Below, in pieces: positions 26,001-36,700 of a DNA stretch of 64,000 nt. The position numbers were made by a program, and so were the translations under genes. The notes beneath the pieces were generated by a model, which saw nothing but the letters and a program-made list of their open reading frames with translations, was not told the origin of the DNA and searched no databases. Numbering within the stretch: position 1 is the first letter of the stretch; the number at the start of each line of letters is the position of its first letter. The DNA is from Muscardinus avellanarius. Its lineage: Eukaryota; Chordata; Mammalia; Rodentia; Gliridae. Location: assembly GCA_963383645.1 (NCBI GenBank), contig OY726560.1, forward strand, positions 151,180,546 through 151,244,545, read 5' to 3'.

Positions 26001-29000
26001 TTCTCCGATCCTGTCTAAAGGGAGTTCTATAAGTTTCCTGGACCTGTGTATCAACCTCTTGCTCTATGTTTGGAAAATTTTCTGCTATTACTTCCTTGAA
26101 GAGATTGTTGATCCCTTTGGTATCACTTTCTTTTTCCTCCTCTATTCCAATTATTCTTAGGTTAGCTCTCTTAAAATGGGCCCATAATTTCTTCAATGTC
26201 AGATTCCTGCTGTCGGATATTTTTTTCTAGATTAGAAACTATGCGTTCATTTTTGGAATTATCATCTTCTAAGAGTGAGATTCTGTTCTCCATGTGGTCT
26301 AATCTGTTGTTTGTGCTTTGAATTGAGGCCTTTACTCCATTAATTGCATCCTTTATCTCTTTTTGGCTCTCTCTGAGTTCTTTTCGAAGCACCTCTATTA
26401 TTTCTACAGTTATTTTCCTGATTTGATCTTCTAGAAATCTCTGATTTTCTGTTTTATCGAGTTCTGATGTTGTGGTGTTGTGGGCATTCATTGCTCCAGT
26501 GTTATTCCTCTTTCCCATGATTTCGGAGGTTTGTGCCTTCTCTGGGTTCTTCCCTTGGGTCACTATGGCTTCACTTAAGGTGCTCTGGATCTCGAGTCTG
26601 TATTATCTCAGACCCCACTACTCCTTTACTGGGTTGTATCACAGAGTCTCCGACCCAGGGAGTCGATAGAGGCTGCTTTAAACTGTGGGGAGTGCCAGGT
26701 TGCACGTTCTCCTATGTTGTGATATCTCTGCCACCACCACTCCCTCACTGGGTCAAGTCCCAGGAGGCCCAATACTGCGATTTCTCCTCTGTGGCCCGCA
26801 ATTTGACTCACTGTTCTTGAGTACGCAGATGTAGCTGTACTGGACTCGGTGAATTCACTGCTGCTGCCACCGCCGGTGGCAATATGGCGCCTCTGCCACG
26901 CCCTCGGCCGTGAGACTGGCGTATTTTTTCTTCTCTGGTTTTGAGTTCCACTCTGAGTCCCTGCAGCGTGTGCTGAGCTCAGCCACTGGGAGCTTTAGAT
27001 GCTCCCTGCGCCGAAAGATCCCATCTGGCTGTTCCGCAGCGGCTAACCTCGGCTTGCTGTAGCCGTCCGGTGACCGTCCGGTGAATTCGCCGCTGCCGCA
27101 GGCAGTATGGCGCTGCTGCCGCGTCCTTGGGCGTGAGGCCAGTGTATCTCCTCTGTGGCTCTGAGCTCTGTTCTCAGACCACTTTCTCTCTGGAGCCTGG
27201 TGATTTTTTTGTTTCTCTGGTGATGGTGTTTTCTGGCTATGAAAGGCGCTGATTTTGTGGTAATGGAGATTGGTTGTTAGCAGGGCTCGTAAGCCCCGCT
27301 TTTCTCGTTCGCCATCTTCCCGGAAGTCTGCCCTAACAAACTTTTTTTGTGTGTGCTGGGGATTGAGGTCAGGGACTTTCTACCTCTGAGCTATACTTCT
27401 AGCCCTTTTTGCTTTTTATCTTGAAACAAGGTCGTACTAAGGTCCTGAGGCTGACTTTAACCTGTGATCCTCCTGTGTCAGCCTCCCAAGTACTGGGATT
27501 ATAGGCAAGTGCCACCACACCTGGCTACCAATTCATTTCTTAAGCTTGGTGTGTGTGTGTGTGTGTGTGTGTTGCTCATGCAAAGTGAGTGCTTTGCCAC
27601 TGAGCTACATCTAGCCTAATTTATTTTTTAGAGGAGGAAATTGGAAGGCATATTGGCTAATAGAATTTATGCATTGTTGACATGTTTTAAATTTACTTTT
27701 CATGAAAATTTGATAGGATTAACGTAAATGCAGTGTTCTAGATTAGAACCATATGCAGCATAGCTGACTTGTGGTTCCTGAGAATCTTTTTACAATCCTA
27801 TTTCTTCCACTTGATTGTTTAGCTCAAATTAAATGGTAGGGCCTAGACCATGGCCAGTTAGGAATTGGGGAAATCTCCTTTCCCAGAGATGGGGGTACAT
27901 GGTGAACAATACTAGAACATTGGACTATAGCAGTTTGTTTGTTTGTTTGTGTTTGTTTGTTTGTTTTGTGGTGCTGGGGATGGAACCCAGAGGCTTTTTA
28001 CCTTTGGGATATACTCCCAGACCTATTTTCTATTTTATTTGGAAACAGGGTCTCACTAAGTTGCTGAGAGCCTCACTAAATAGCCGAGGCTGGCTTCGAA
28101 CCTGTGTGATCCTCCTGTCTCAGCCTCCTAAGAGCTGGGATTACAAGCATGTGCCACCATGCCCAGCTTATTTTTTATTTTTATTTATTTTTTGTGGTAC
28201 TGGGGATGGTGGAACTCAGGCTTCCTATCTCTGGGCTATCCTCCCAGACCTACTTTATACTTTATTTGGAAATAGGGTCTCACTAAGTTGCTGAGAGCCT
28301 CACTAAGTAGCTGAGGCTGGCTTCGAACCTGTGTGATCCTCCTGTCTCAGCCTTCAAAGATTGGGGATTATAAGTGTGCACCACCACGCCTGGCTTTTCG
28401 AAGAGTTTTATAGTTTTAGATCTTACGTTCTCTTTTTCTTTTAAAAACTATATTAGTAAACTAAGATGATGATAGATATTAACTTTCACCCTAGATTTGA
28501 TGCAAGGCATTCCAGTGACAGAAGATCTTTATTCCATATTTACCAAGGAGAAAGAGCATGAAGCTTTGCATAAGGAAAACCAGAGGAGCCACCAGGAACT
28601 CATCAGTCAGCTCTTGCAGAGCTACATGAAGCTACTACTGCCCGAGGATGAGAAGTTCCATGGCGGCTGGGCCCTCATTGACTGTGACCCAAGGTGAGCT
28701 GGACTAGGCTAGCCTTCTGATGTGGGCGAGTTGTCACAAGTACCACTAGCTGTGGCATGGGTGCACGGCGATTTTTAGGACAGGCTGGTGCTCAGGCAAA
28801 CTGACTGCCGGAGCACTCACATTGGTGCAGGATTAAGGGGGCACTGAAAACTCAGGAATGAAAAGAAATATTTTAATAGAACATCTGAGTTTTAAAAATC
28901 CTTATTGTCCATCTGTAATCTGCAGCTGGCTGTGTGGGTTCTCTTTTCTACAATAGGTTTATTGTATTTATGCACATAAGTGAGTGCAATAAAAGGTTCA

Positions 29001-30695
29001 AGCGGTGCTTGTTATTTTTATTGGTAATAAAGTGGCCCTGGCCTTTCATAAAATAAATAGGCCAACTGATACTCGACATTTTTTCTTAACAAAATACATT
29101 CAGTTTCAAGTGCTTCTTCAAAATATCAACGAATAGCAGAATCTAAATTTATCTACCAGATTGAATGCTTGCTTTTATGCTGATTTTCTACAATGATAAT
29201 CTTTAATATTATAAATCAGAAATACTTTCAGAAATTTTAGACCAAGCTCTGAGAACAAAGTGCTCTAGATTTTATCTCATACCTTTCATGTATTTTTAAT
29301 ATAAGGGCAATAAAATAAACAGATAGCATTAATATGAGTTTTAGAAAAACAACACTGACTAGGTTCATAGGGAAACTTCCCATGGGATTTCACTTTAATA
29401 GTAAAAACTGTTAAGATGGATGGAATTTGCAGATCTTTAAAATGAGGTGATGTTTTTCTTGCAGGCCTTAGAAAATTTCTATGTTCTTTTAAGCTATTTG
29501 GTAAATATATTTGATTCATGTACTTTAGATGTTTATTTTAGTGGTACTGAGAATAGAACCCAGGGGCATGCTCTCTATTCCAGTCCCGGAAAGATCTCTA
29601 AAGCTGACTATATCAGACTGCATCTCAGTGGCTGAGGTGTTTGCCGCTGGCCAGTTTTCCCCCCTTCCTCTTTCTGTGGTCAAGAACACCACTCACTTCT
29701 TATAAACACCTCTCTAATTTGTCTTATAAATACAGTTTCTAATACTGCTGCAGTTTTCCTGAATTTGCTGCTTGTATTTTTCTTTTTTCTTTTGGTACTG
29801 GAAATTGAGGAGCATTCTACTTTTGATATTTTTTTTGTTTTTTAATTTTTTTTTATTGGTGCACTGTATTCATACATCATAATGGGATAAAAATAATACT
29901 TTTGTAGATATACATGCACACATCGCCCAGTTAGCCTCTACCCGATCCCCACCCCGTTCCCTCCCCATCCCTCCTTCCCATGCTTGGCTTAGTGGTTGAT
30001 ATCTAGTATTATAGCAATTTATCCAATATTAACGTTGAAAATCTCACATAACAGTTTCATTTGTCTGATACCAAGCTTTTGATGACTTAAAGATAACATT
30101 TCAATATTTCTTTTTGCTTTCTTTCTTACCAGAGAATATTTCTTTCTTTTTCTTTTTTAAGGTGAAACTATCGTATATTTATTTTTCACAAAAAATCTAT
30201 CCTAATATGGAATATGGGCTCTAGATACCCAAAACGATCTCAAAAAAGAACAAAGCTAGAAGATGTATATTTTCTGATTTCAAACCATATAAAGCTACAA
30301 TAATTGAAACAGTGTACTACTGTTCTAAAGGCAGATATATAAACCATTGGAGTTAAATAAAAGCCTAGAGCTAAATTCTTCCCTATATTGTCAAGTTATT
30401 TTTGACAAGGTTTCCACGAACATTTGGTGGAGGAAATAATTATCTTTTAGCTTAATATTGTTGAAAAATAATAATTACATGAAAAAGATAAAATCGGACC
30501 CTTACCTAACACCATATACAAATATTAACTCAAAATAGATAAAAGACCTATTTTAATATAAATCTTAAGACTATAAACTTTTAGGAGAAAATCTGGGTCA
30601 TAAAACCTCACAACATTGAAATTGGCAGTGATTTCTTGGATATGATTTCAATGGCACAGGCAACAGAAGAGTATACAAACTCCCTAAAAAAAAAA

Positions 30696-30758
<63 letters not shown>

Positions 30759-33653
30759 ATATCCAAAGACAATGTAAACAGAGTTAAAAGTTACTAATAG
30801 AATGGGATAAAATATTTCCAAATGCTATATCTGAAGGTATATTAATATTCCAACTAGAAATCCTACAAATTAACAACAATAAAGGCAAACAATACCCTTT
30901 TGAGATAGGTAAAAGACTAACATAAATAATGAATCTCCACAGATAACCAATCTTAGTTGTCTGTTGGATGGAAACTCTTGTTTCTCTGGTTCTGGTGTGT
31001 GTTACCTATTTCTTCTTTGTAGTTAATCTCTTTGAGTATTTTCTCTAGTGCTGGTTTTGAAGACATAAATTCCTTCAGTTTCTGTTTGTCATGGAAGCTT
31101 CTTATTTCTCCATCTAATTTGATAGAAAGTTTTGTTGGGTAGAAAATTTTTGGCTGGAAGTTGTTTTCTTTCAGAGTTTGGAATATGTTACTCCAAGCCC
31201 TTCTGGCTCTCATGACTTGGTTTGGGAAGTCTGGAGCGATTCTAATTGGTTTGCCTCTGAATGTCACTTGGCCCTTTGTTTTTGTTGCCTTTAAGATTCT
31301 CTGCTTGGCTTCCACAGTGGTCATTTTGACAATTATGTGGCGTGGGGATCCTCTTCTCCGATCCTGTCTAAAGGGAGTTCTATAAGTTTCCTGGACCTAT
31401 GTATTGACCTCTTGCTCTATGTTTGGAAAATTTTCTGCTATTATTTCTTTGAAGATATTATTTATCCCTTTGGTTTCACCTTCTTTTCCCTCCTGTATTC
31501 CAATTATTCTTAGGTTAGCCCTCTTAAAATGGGCCCATATTTCTTCAATGTCAGATTCCTGCTGTCAGATTTTTTTTCTAAATTAGAAACTATGTGTTCA
31601 TTTTTTGAATGATCTTCTAAGATCAAGATTCTCTTCTCCATGTGGTCTAGTCGGTTGTTTGTACTTTGAATTGAGGCTTTTACTTCATTAGTTGCATCCT
31701 TTATCTCTTTTTGACTCTCTCTGAATTCTTTCGAAACACCTCTATTATTTCTACAGTTATTTTCCTGATTTGATCTTCTAGAAATCTCTGAATTTCTGTT
31801 TTATCGAGTTCTGATGTTGTGGGGTTGTGGGCATTCATTGCTCCATTGTTATTCCTCTTTCGGAATATGATTTCGGAAGTTTGTGCCTTCTCTGGGTTCT
31901 TCCCTTGGGTCACTACGACTTCATTTAAGGTGCTCTGGATCTTGAGTCTGTGGTATCTCAGTCCCCACTACTCCTGTACTGGGTTGTATTGCAGAGTCTC
32001 AGACCCAGGGAGTCAATCGAGGCTGCTTTAGACCATGGGGGGGTGCCAGGTTGGGTGTTCTCCTATGGTGTGGTATCTCTGCCACCACCACTCCCCCACT
32101 GGGTCAAGTCCCTGGTAGTACAGTATTGGGATTTCTTCTCCAGGGCCCGCAATTTGACTCACTGTTGTTGAGTGCGCAGATGGAGCTGTTGTGGACTCGG
32201 TGAATTCGCTGCTGCTGCTGCCGGTGGCAATATGGCACCGCTGCTACGCCCTCGGCCGTGAGGCTGGTGTATTTCTTCTCTGTTTTTGAACTCTGCTCTG
32301 AGTCCCTGCAAGGTGTGCTGAGCCCAGCCCCTGGGAGCTTAAGACGCTTTCTGCGCCAAGAAATCTCCCGAGTTCCTCCCGGCTGATCCGCAGCGGCTCA
32401 CCTCGGCTTGCTGTCTGCCACTCCTCTCTGGAGCCTGGTGGGCTGTTGAGTGCGTTGGTCTGGAGCCGTCTGGTGAGGTCACCGCTGCTGCCACGTCCTC
32501 GGGCGTGAGGCCGGCGTATCTCCTCTGTGGCTCTGAGCTCCGTTCTGAGTCCCCCTCTGAGGCCTGGTGCTGCAAGAAAAGATGGCGCCTGCGCCGTTCC
32601 TCGCCACGGCTCCGGCTGCAGCACTGCGGTATGGTTTCTTTCTGGTTCCTCGTTTTTCCAGCCCTCTTTTTCTCTGTCCCTTGTAATTACATTTTATGTT
32701 TCTCTGCTGATGGCGTTTTCTGGCTATGAAAGGCGCTGATTTTGTGGTAATAGATATTGGTTGTTAGCGGGGCTCGTAAGCCCCGCTTTCCTCCGTCGCC
32801 CAGCATTCTACTTTTGAGCTATACCCCAGCCCTATTTTCTTTCTATTTTTTGAAACAGGGTTTCACTGTGTTGATCAGATTCTCACTTTTGGCTGAGGCT
32901 GTCCTCAGACCTCTGGCACTCCTATCTCAGCCTTTCAAGAACTGGGATTATAGCTGTGTGCCACCACGCCCAGCTTGCCACTTATATTTATTTTTTAACC
33001 TTGTAAGGCTTTTCTTGAAAAGATTTTCTCGATGTTGCATATTTTACCTCACCCCCTTTTGTTGAGTGATCTTTAGAAGCCTGTTCTTAGGCTCTCTGTT
33101 TTGTATAGAGCCTTTGTACAGACCATCAACTGAGTGGAAGTTACAGACCCATACTTGGCTGCCTTTGATAGAGGATGACAGAGCTCTGGGAGTGGCTTTG
33201 GAATCCTAGGTCCTGGGAAAGACTATTTGAGGACTTTTCTCCTCAAAAAATATACAATCCAAGCTAGGTGTGGTGGCCCGTAATTCCAGTACTCGGCAGC
33301 TTTAGGAGGGTGGCAGGTTTGAAGCCAGCCTCAGCAATTTATCAAGACCCTCAGCAACTTAATGAAATTCTGTTTCAGAAATAAACTGGGCATATGCCTG
33401 TTATTCTAGTATTTGAGAGACAAATAGGAGGATCACAGATTCACTGCTAGCCTCAGCAACCTGATGAGGGTCTCCACAGCTCATTGAGACACTGTTTCAA
33501 AATAAAAAAATAAAATAGGGCAGGGGGTATAGCTCAGAAGTAGAATGCCTCTAGGCTCATTCTCCAGCACCACAATAAACAAACAAGTAAACTAAATAAA
33601 ATAGGGCTGGGAATGTAGCTTAGATGTAGAATGCCCCTAGGTTTGATCCTAGT

Positions 33654-33704
<51 letters not shown>

Positions 33705-36700
33705 CTGAGAGTATAGCTCAGAGATAGAACCTCACACACACACACAGACTGAGATTATAGCTCAGAAGCTCAGAGATAGAACACCCCTGAGTTCAACTTC
33801 CAGACCAGAAATAAAGTGTGCAACTCGGTGGTGGCTAGTGTGCTTACACTGTTGCACAACCATGACCAGAGTCAGTTCTAAGACGTTCTCATCACCACAA
33901 AGAGCAGCCCCATGCCTCCCGCTGTTCCTTCCCCGCTCCCACACTTGGTCCTTAGTAAGCACTCATCTTGTTTTCTGGGTTTGTCTATCCTGGACAATCT
34001 GTGTAAATGGAATAATACAGTTTGTGACCCTTGCGATTGGCTGGTTTCAGTCTGCATGTTTTTATCTTTCATCCACGTTGTGGCGTGCATCGGAATCTCA
34101 TTTCTTTTCATAACTAGACAGCACTCCATTGTATAGATAGGCTACATTTTGTTCATTCCTCCTTTTGTGACTAGCTTTGGGTTGTCTCCACATATTGCCA
34201 ATTGTAAATAATGTGATGAGCATCTTATTTGCACACGATTTCTTTCTTTTTGTGGTACTGGGCATTGAACTCAAAGGTAGTCTACGTCTCAGCTATACCC
34301 CTAGCATTTTATTTTGAAACGGGGTCTCGCTAAGTTGGGGATGCTGGCCTTGAACCTGTGATATTCCTGTTTCATCCTCCCAAATACTAGGATTAGTGTG
34401 TGCCACCATGACCAGCTGTTTTCATTTCTTTTATATATTTCAGAATAAAAAGGCCAGATCATTCAGTAATACTGCTTCGCTTTTGAGAAGCTGCCAAGCT
34501 ATTTTCCATAGTGGCTATATCCCTTTACACTCCCACCAGCATTGTATGAGGGTTCCAGTTTCTCCTGCCTTCAACCTTTTTTTTTCTCTTTTAAAAAAAT
34601 GTGTTGCTATTCTAGTGTCTGTGAAGTACTATCCATTGTAGGTTTGATTTGCATTTCCCTAATGATAATTGATGAGGATTTTTTTTCCTGCGCGTGTTGG
34701 CCCTTGTGGTATCTTCTTCGGAACAGTGTGTAATTCAGTTTGTTACCCATATTTTAAGCGGAGCCTGTCTGTTGCCGAGGTGTAAAGTGTTACCAGGACC
34801 CAGGACTGTGATTAGGGTCTGAATAAGACAGGATTGTGCCAGTGAGCGGGCAGATCCTGATCCTGTCTTTTATTTATCCTTTTGATGTCTTGTACATAGT
34901 TTTTCAATGATTTTCTTAATTTTTTAAAGATCCTGCACTAAGCTGTCTGGATGATGGTTCGCGGGAGGCCGAGCGTCCCTGGCCCGCAGTCCCCGCGGCA
35001 GGGGAGGGTGCGGCAACCTCTGCGGAGCTGTCCCGCGCGGCCGCCCGGCGCCGCGTCCTTCCAGGGGTCTTGTGCGCGGGGACGGCTGCCGTGCCGGGCC
35101 TCGGCTGTCCGCAGAGCCGCCGCCTGGCCCGGCCGGGCCGCGCGGGCATCGCGTTGCCGCGGAGGCGGCACTGGCTGCGGGCGGCAGCGCCCCCGTGCGG
35201 GCGGCGCGGGCGGGCGGGCGGGCGGGCGGGCGGGGGGCGGGCCGCGCATGCGCACTGCGCGCCCGCCGCGGCAGGAGGGCGGGGCGGCTCGCCTGGCTCG
35301 CGGTTGCCGCAGTCGCTGCGGGCGCGAGGTGGAGAGCGGACGGCGCAGCCCGAGCTCCGAGGCCTCGACGACTGACGGACGGACGGACGGACCGACGGAC
35401 AATGCCGCGCTCCCACCGACCCCCGCCACCTGCCCAGCGCGCTGCCGCCGCCGCTGCGGCCGCCGCGGCCGCCGAGGCCAAGTCCGACGGCGTCCTGGCC
35501 ATGACTTTTAAGATTTTTCTCCTTTTTGCCGGGCTTATGGTTAAAGTTCCCGTGGGGTTGTATTTTTCTTGCAAATTACTTCTTTTCCAAAGTCTGTTGT
35601 TAATGTCCCCTGAAGACAGCGCCTTTTATGCGACCATTGTCGCCGTGCTCGGGCTGCATGTGGTGCTGGCAATTTTTGTCTTCATAGTGTGGAAGGAGGG
35701 TTTGCCTCAGTGGCGGGAAAACAAAAATGAATAGAGCAGCCCAGAGCTGCAGGCGAGGGGTGGGGGCGTGCCCGAAGGGGTTTGCTTTGCCTTCATTGTC
35801 AGTATTAAACGTGATTTTTTTTTTACCCTTAAAGTGGGAGGGTGGGTGGGGAGGGAAAATCAGTATTACTGCAGACTTCAGTAATAATTGGGGTGGGTGG
35901 GGGGCTGACACTTTTGACCGCCTGTTTCGTGCCAAGTGCTTTTCATTAAGGACATAATGTTTTTGACTGAGGATCATGTTTGACCAATGTAAATATTCAT
36001 GCCAAAATAGGAAGCTAGAATGACAGTAACACTAATTAGTAGGAGTAGAATTTATTTCATATTAAAATATGTGCCGTGACGTAATTTTTATGGCTTGGCT
36101 CAAGCAACAATTTTCAGAATGCACGTAAGTATTGTTGTACAAATTTCGATTATGTTTTAAAATATCTTTAGGATTTTTCCCAGTGAAAGCTGCCAGGATC
36201 ATTGAATTTATGATTTTCTTTTCCCAATCCATTAATTAGTTAATGTTCAAATTTTAGCTCCTTGAGTCAATCTTTTTTTTATTGGGTTCTGGCATCTTAT
36301 TTGATTCAGTTTTTTCATTATATTAGGCAAAAATTGAGGTGAATTTGTTATTTTAGATTAAGACAGAATTAGGCTGCAGCAAGGTTCCGGCTGATGTAGT
36401 AAACCGCAGCTTACGATTTGGGTAAATTCATCTCTCTTTGCCATCCCATTAAACAATGACCTCATCCTTACGCAGTGTAAGAAGTGTCTTGAGTTCCTTC
36501 TACAAATGTTGTTTTTCAACCATTGTTTTCCATTTGCTTTTTCTGTGATGTTTTAGTAAAATCTAGTGAATAGACATGAAATCTTAAAACAGATATGTCC
36601 AGTTTTACAGTGGAATTTGTAGGCTCGTTTCAGGAATGCAAATTAATCTGTATCTTTTGATGAAAAGGCTTTTGTTAATTTTAGGTTAATATTAGATTAA

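Larger units (their letters stand above)
24531..27332 (-). mobile_element. chimeric ORF2-less L1 (copy 1), full length
   Basis: Read on the - strand: a GC-rich 5'UTR that opens with an AAGATGGCG YY1-like site, ORF1 (26563-25600), a foreign block of about 1 kb with no sense ORF2, an L1-type 3' end ('tgaatacagtgcaccaataa') and an A-rich tail. Target duplications 'ctaaccaacttttttt' (24515-24530) and 'ctaacaaacttttttt' (27333-27348) differ by one base and have the A-rich start expected for L1 endonuclease. The foreign block includes part of an older L1 in the opposite orientation (about 24880-25590). Copy 2 at 29827 has the same structure. The machinery for movement must have come from another L1. 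Confidence 0.88.
29827..32801 (-). mobile_element. chimeric ORF2-less L1 (copy 2)
   Basis: Same arrangement as copy 1: 5'UTR at 32801-31920, ORF1 remnant, captured antisense L1 block, L1 3' end and A tail. Starts about 20 bases further in than copy 1, so it lost the YY1-like site. Perfect 16-bp target duplication 'agcattctacttttga' at 29811-29826 and 32802-32817. The captured block has gained a (TA)n run of 56 bases. More diverged than copy 1. Confidence 0.92.
29783..32977 (-). mobile_element. B1-dID SINE split by the chimeric L1
   Basis: ID half begins at 29783-29826 and resumes at 32802-32977. Removing the L1 at 29827-32801 and one copy of its 16-bp duplication restores an ordinary antisense SINE, which proves the order of events. 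Confidence 0.92.
34955..35510. promoter_or_regulatory. INPP5F_V2: intronic CpG island: INPP5F_V2 promoter, candidate germline imprint region
   Basis: About 550 bp of very high GC with dense CpG, unlike the AT-rich flanks. It sits in intron 15, spans the start of the VMA21-like frame, has Sp1-type GGGCGG boxes, no TATA box, and at least nine TGCCGC/GCGGCA hexamers (for example 34995, 35010, 35155, 35165, 35181, 35268, 35305, 35403, 35443). In mouse the matching island is methylated on the maternal allele and drives paternal Inpp5f_v2 in brain. Position and content support orthology; methylation here is inferred. Confidence 0.88.

Noticed and set aside
27833..28294. 153-codon frame
   Set aside because: Runs through two antisense SINEs; SINE-derived frames recur all over the window.
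32244..32624. 126-codon frame in the 5' part of L1 copy 2
   Set aside because: GC-rich L1 5'UTR, not conserved as a frame in copy 1.
24531..32801. Segmental duplication as the cause of the two similar 2.8-3.0 kb blocks
   Set aside because: Homology stops at different target duplications, each block has its own A tail, and copy 2 splits an unrelated SINE.
34916..35574. Long open frames (up to 216 codons) on the - strand of the CpG island
   Set aside because: They come from GC-rich, stop-poor DNA; the products are Arg/Ala/Pro-rich and match nothing. The + strand VMA21-like frame explains the region.
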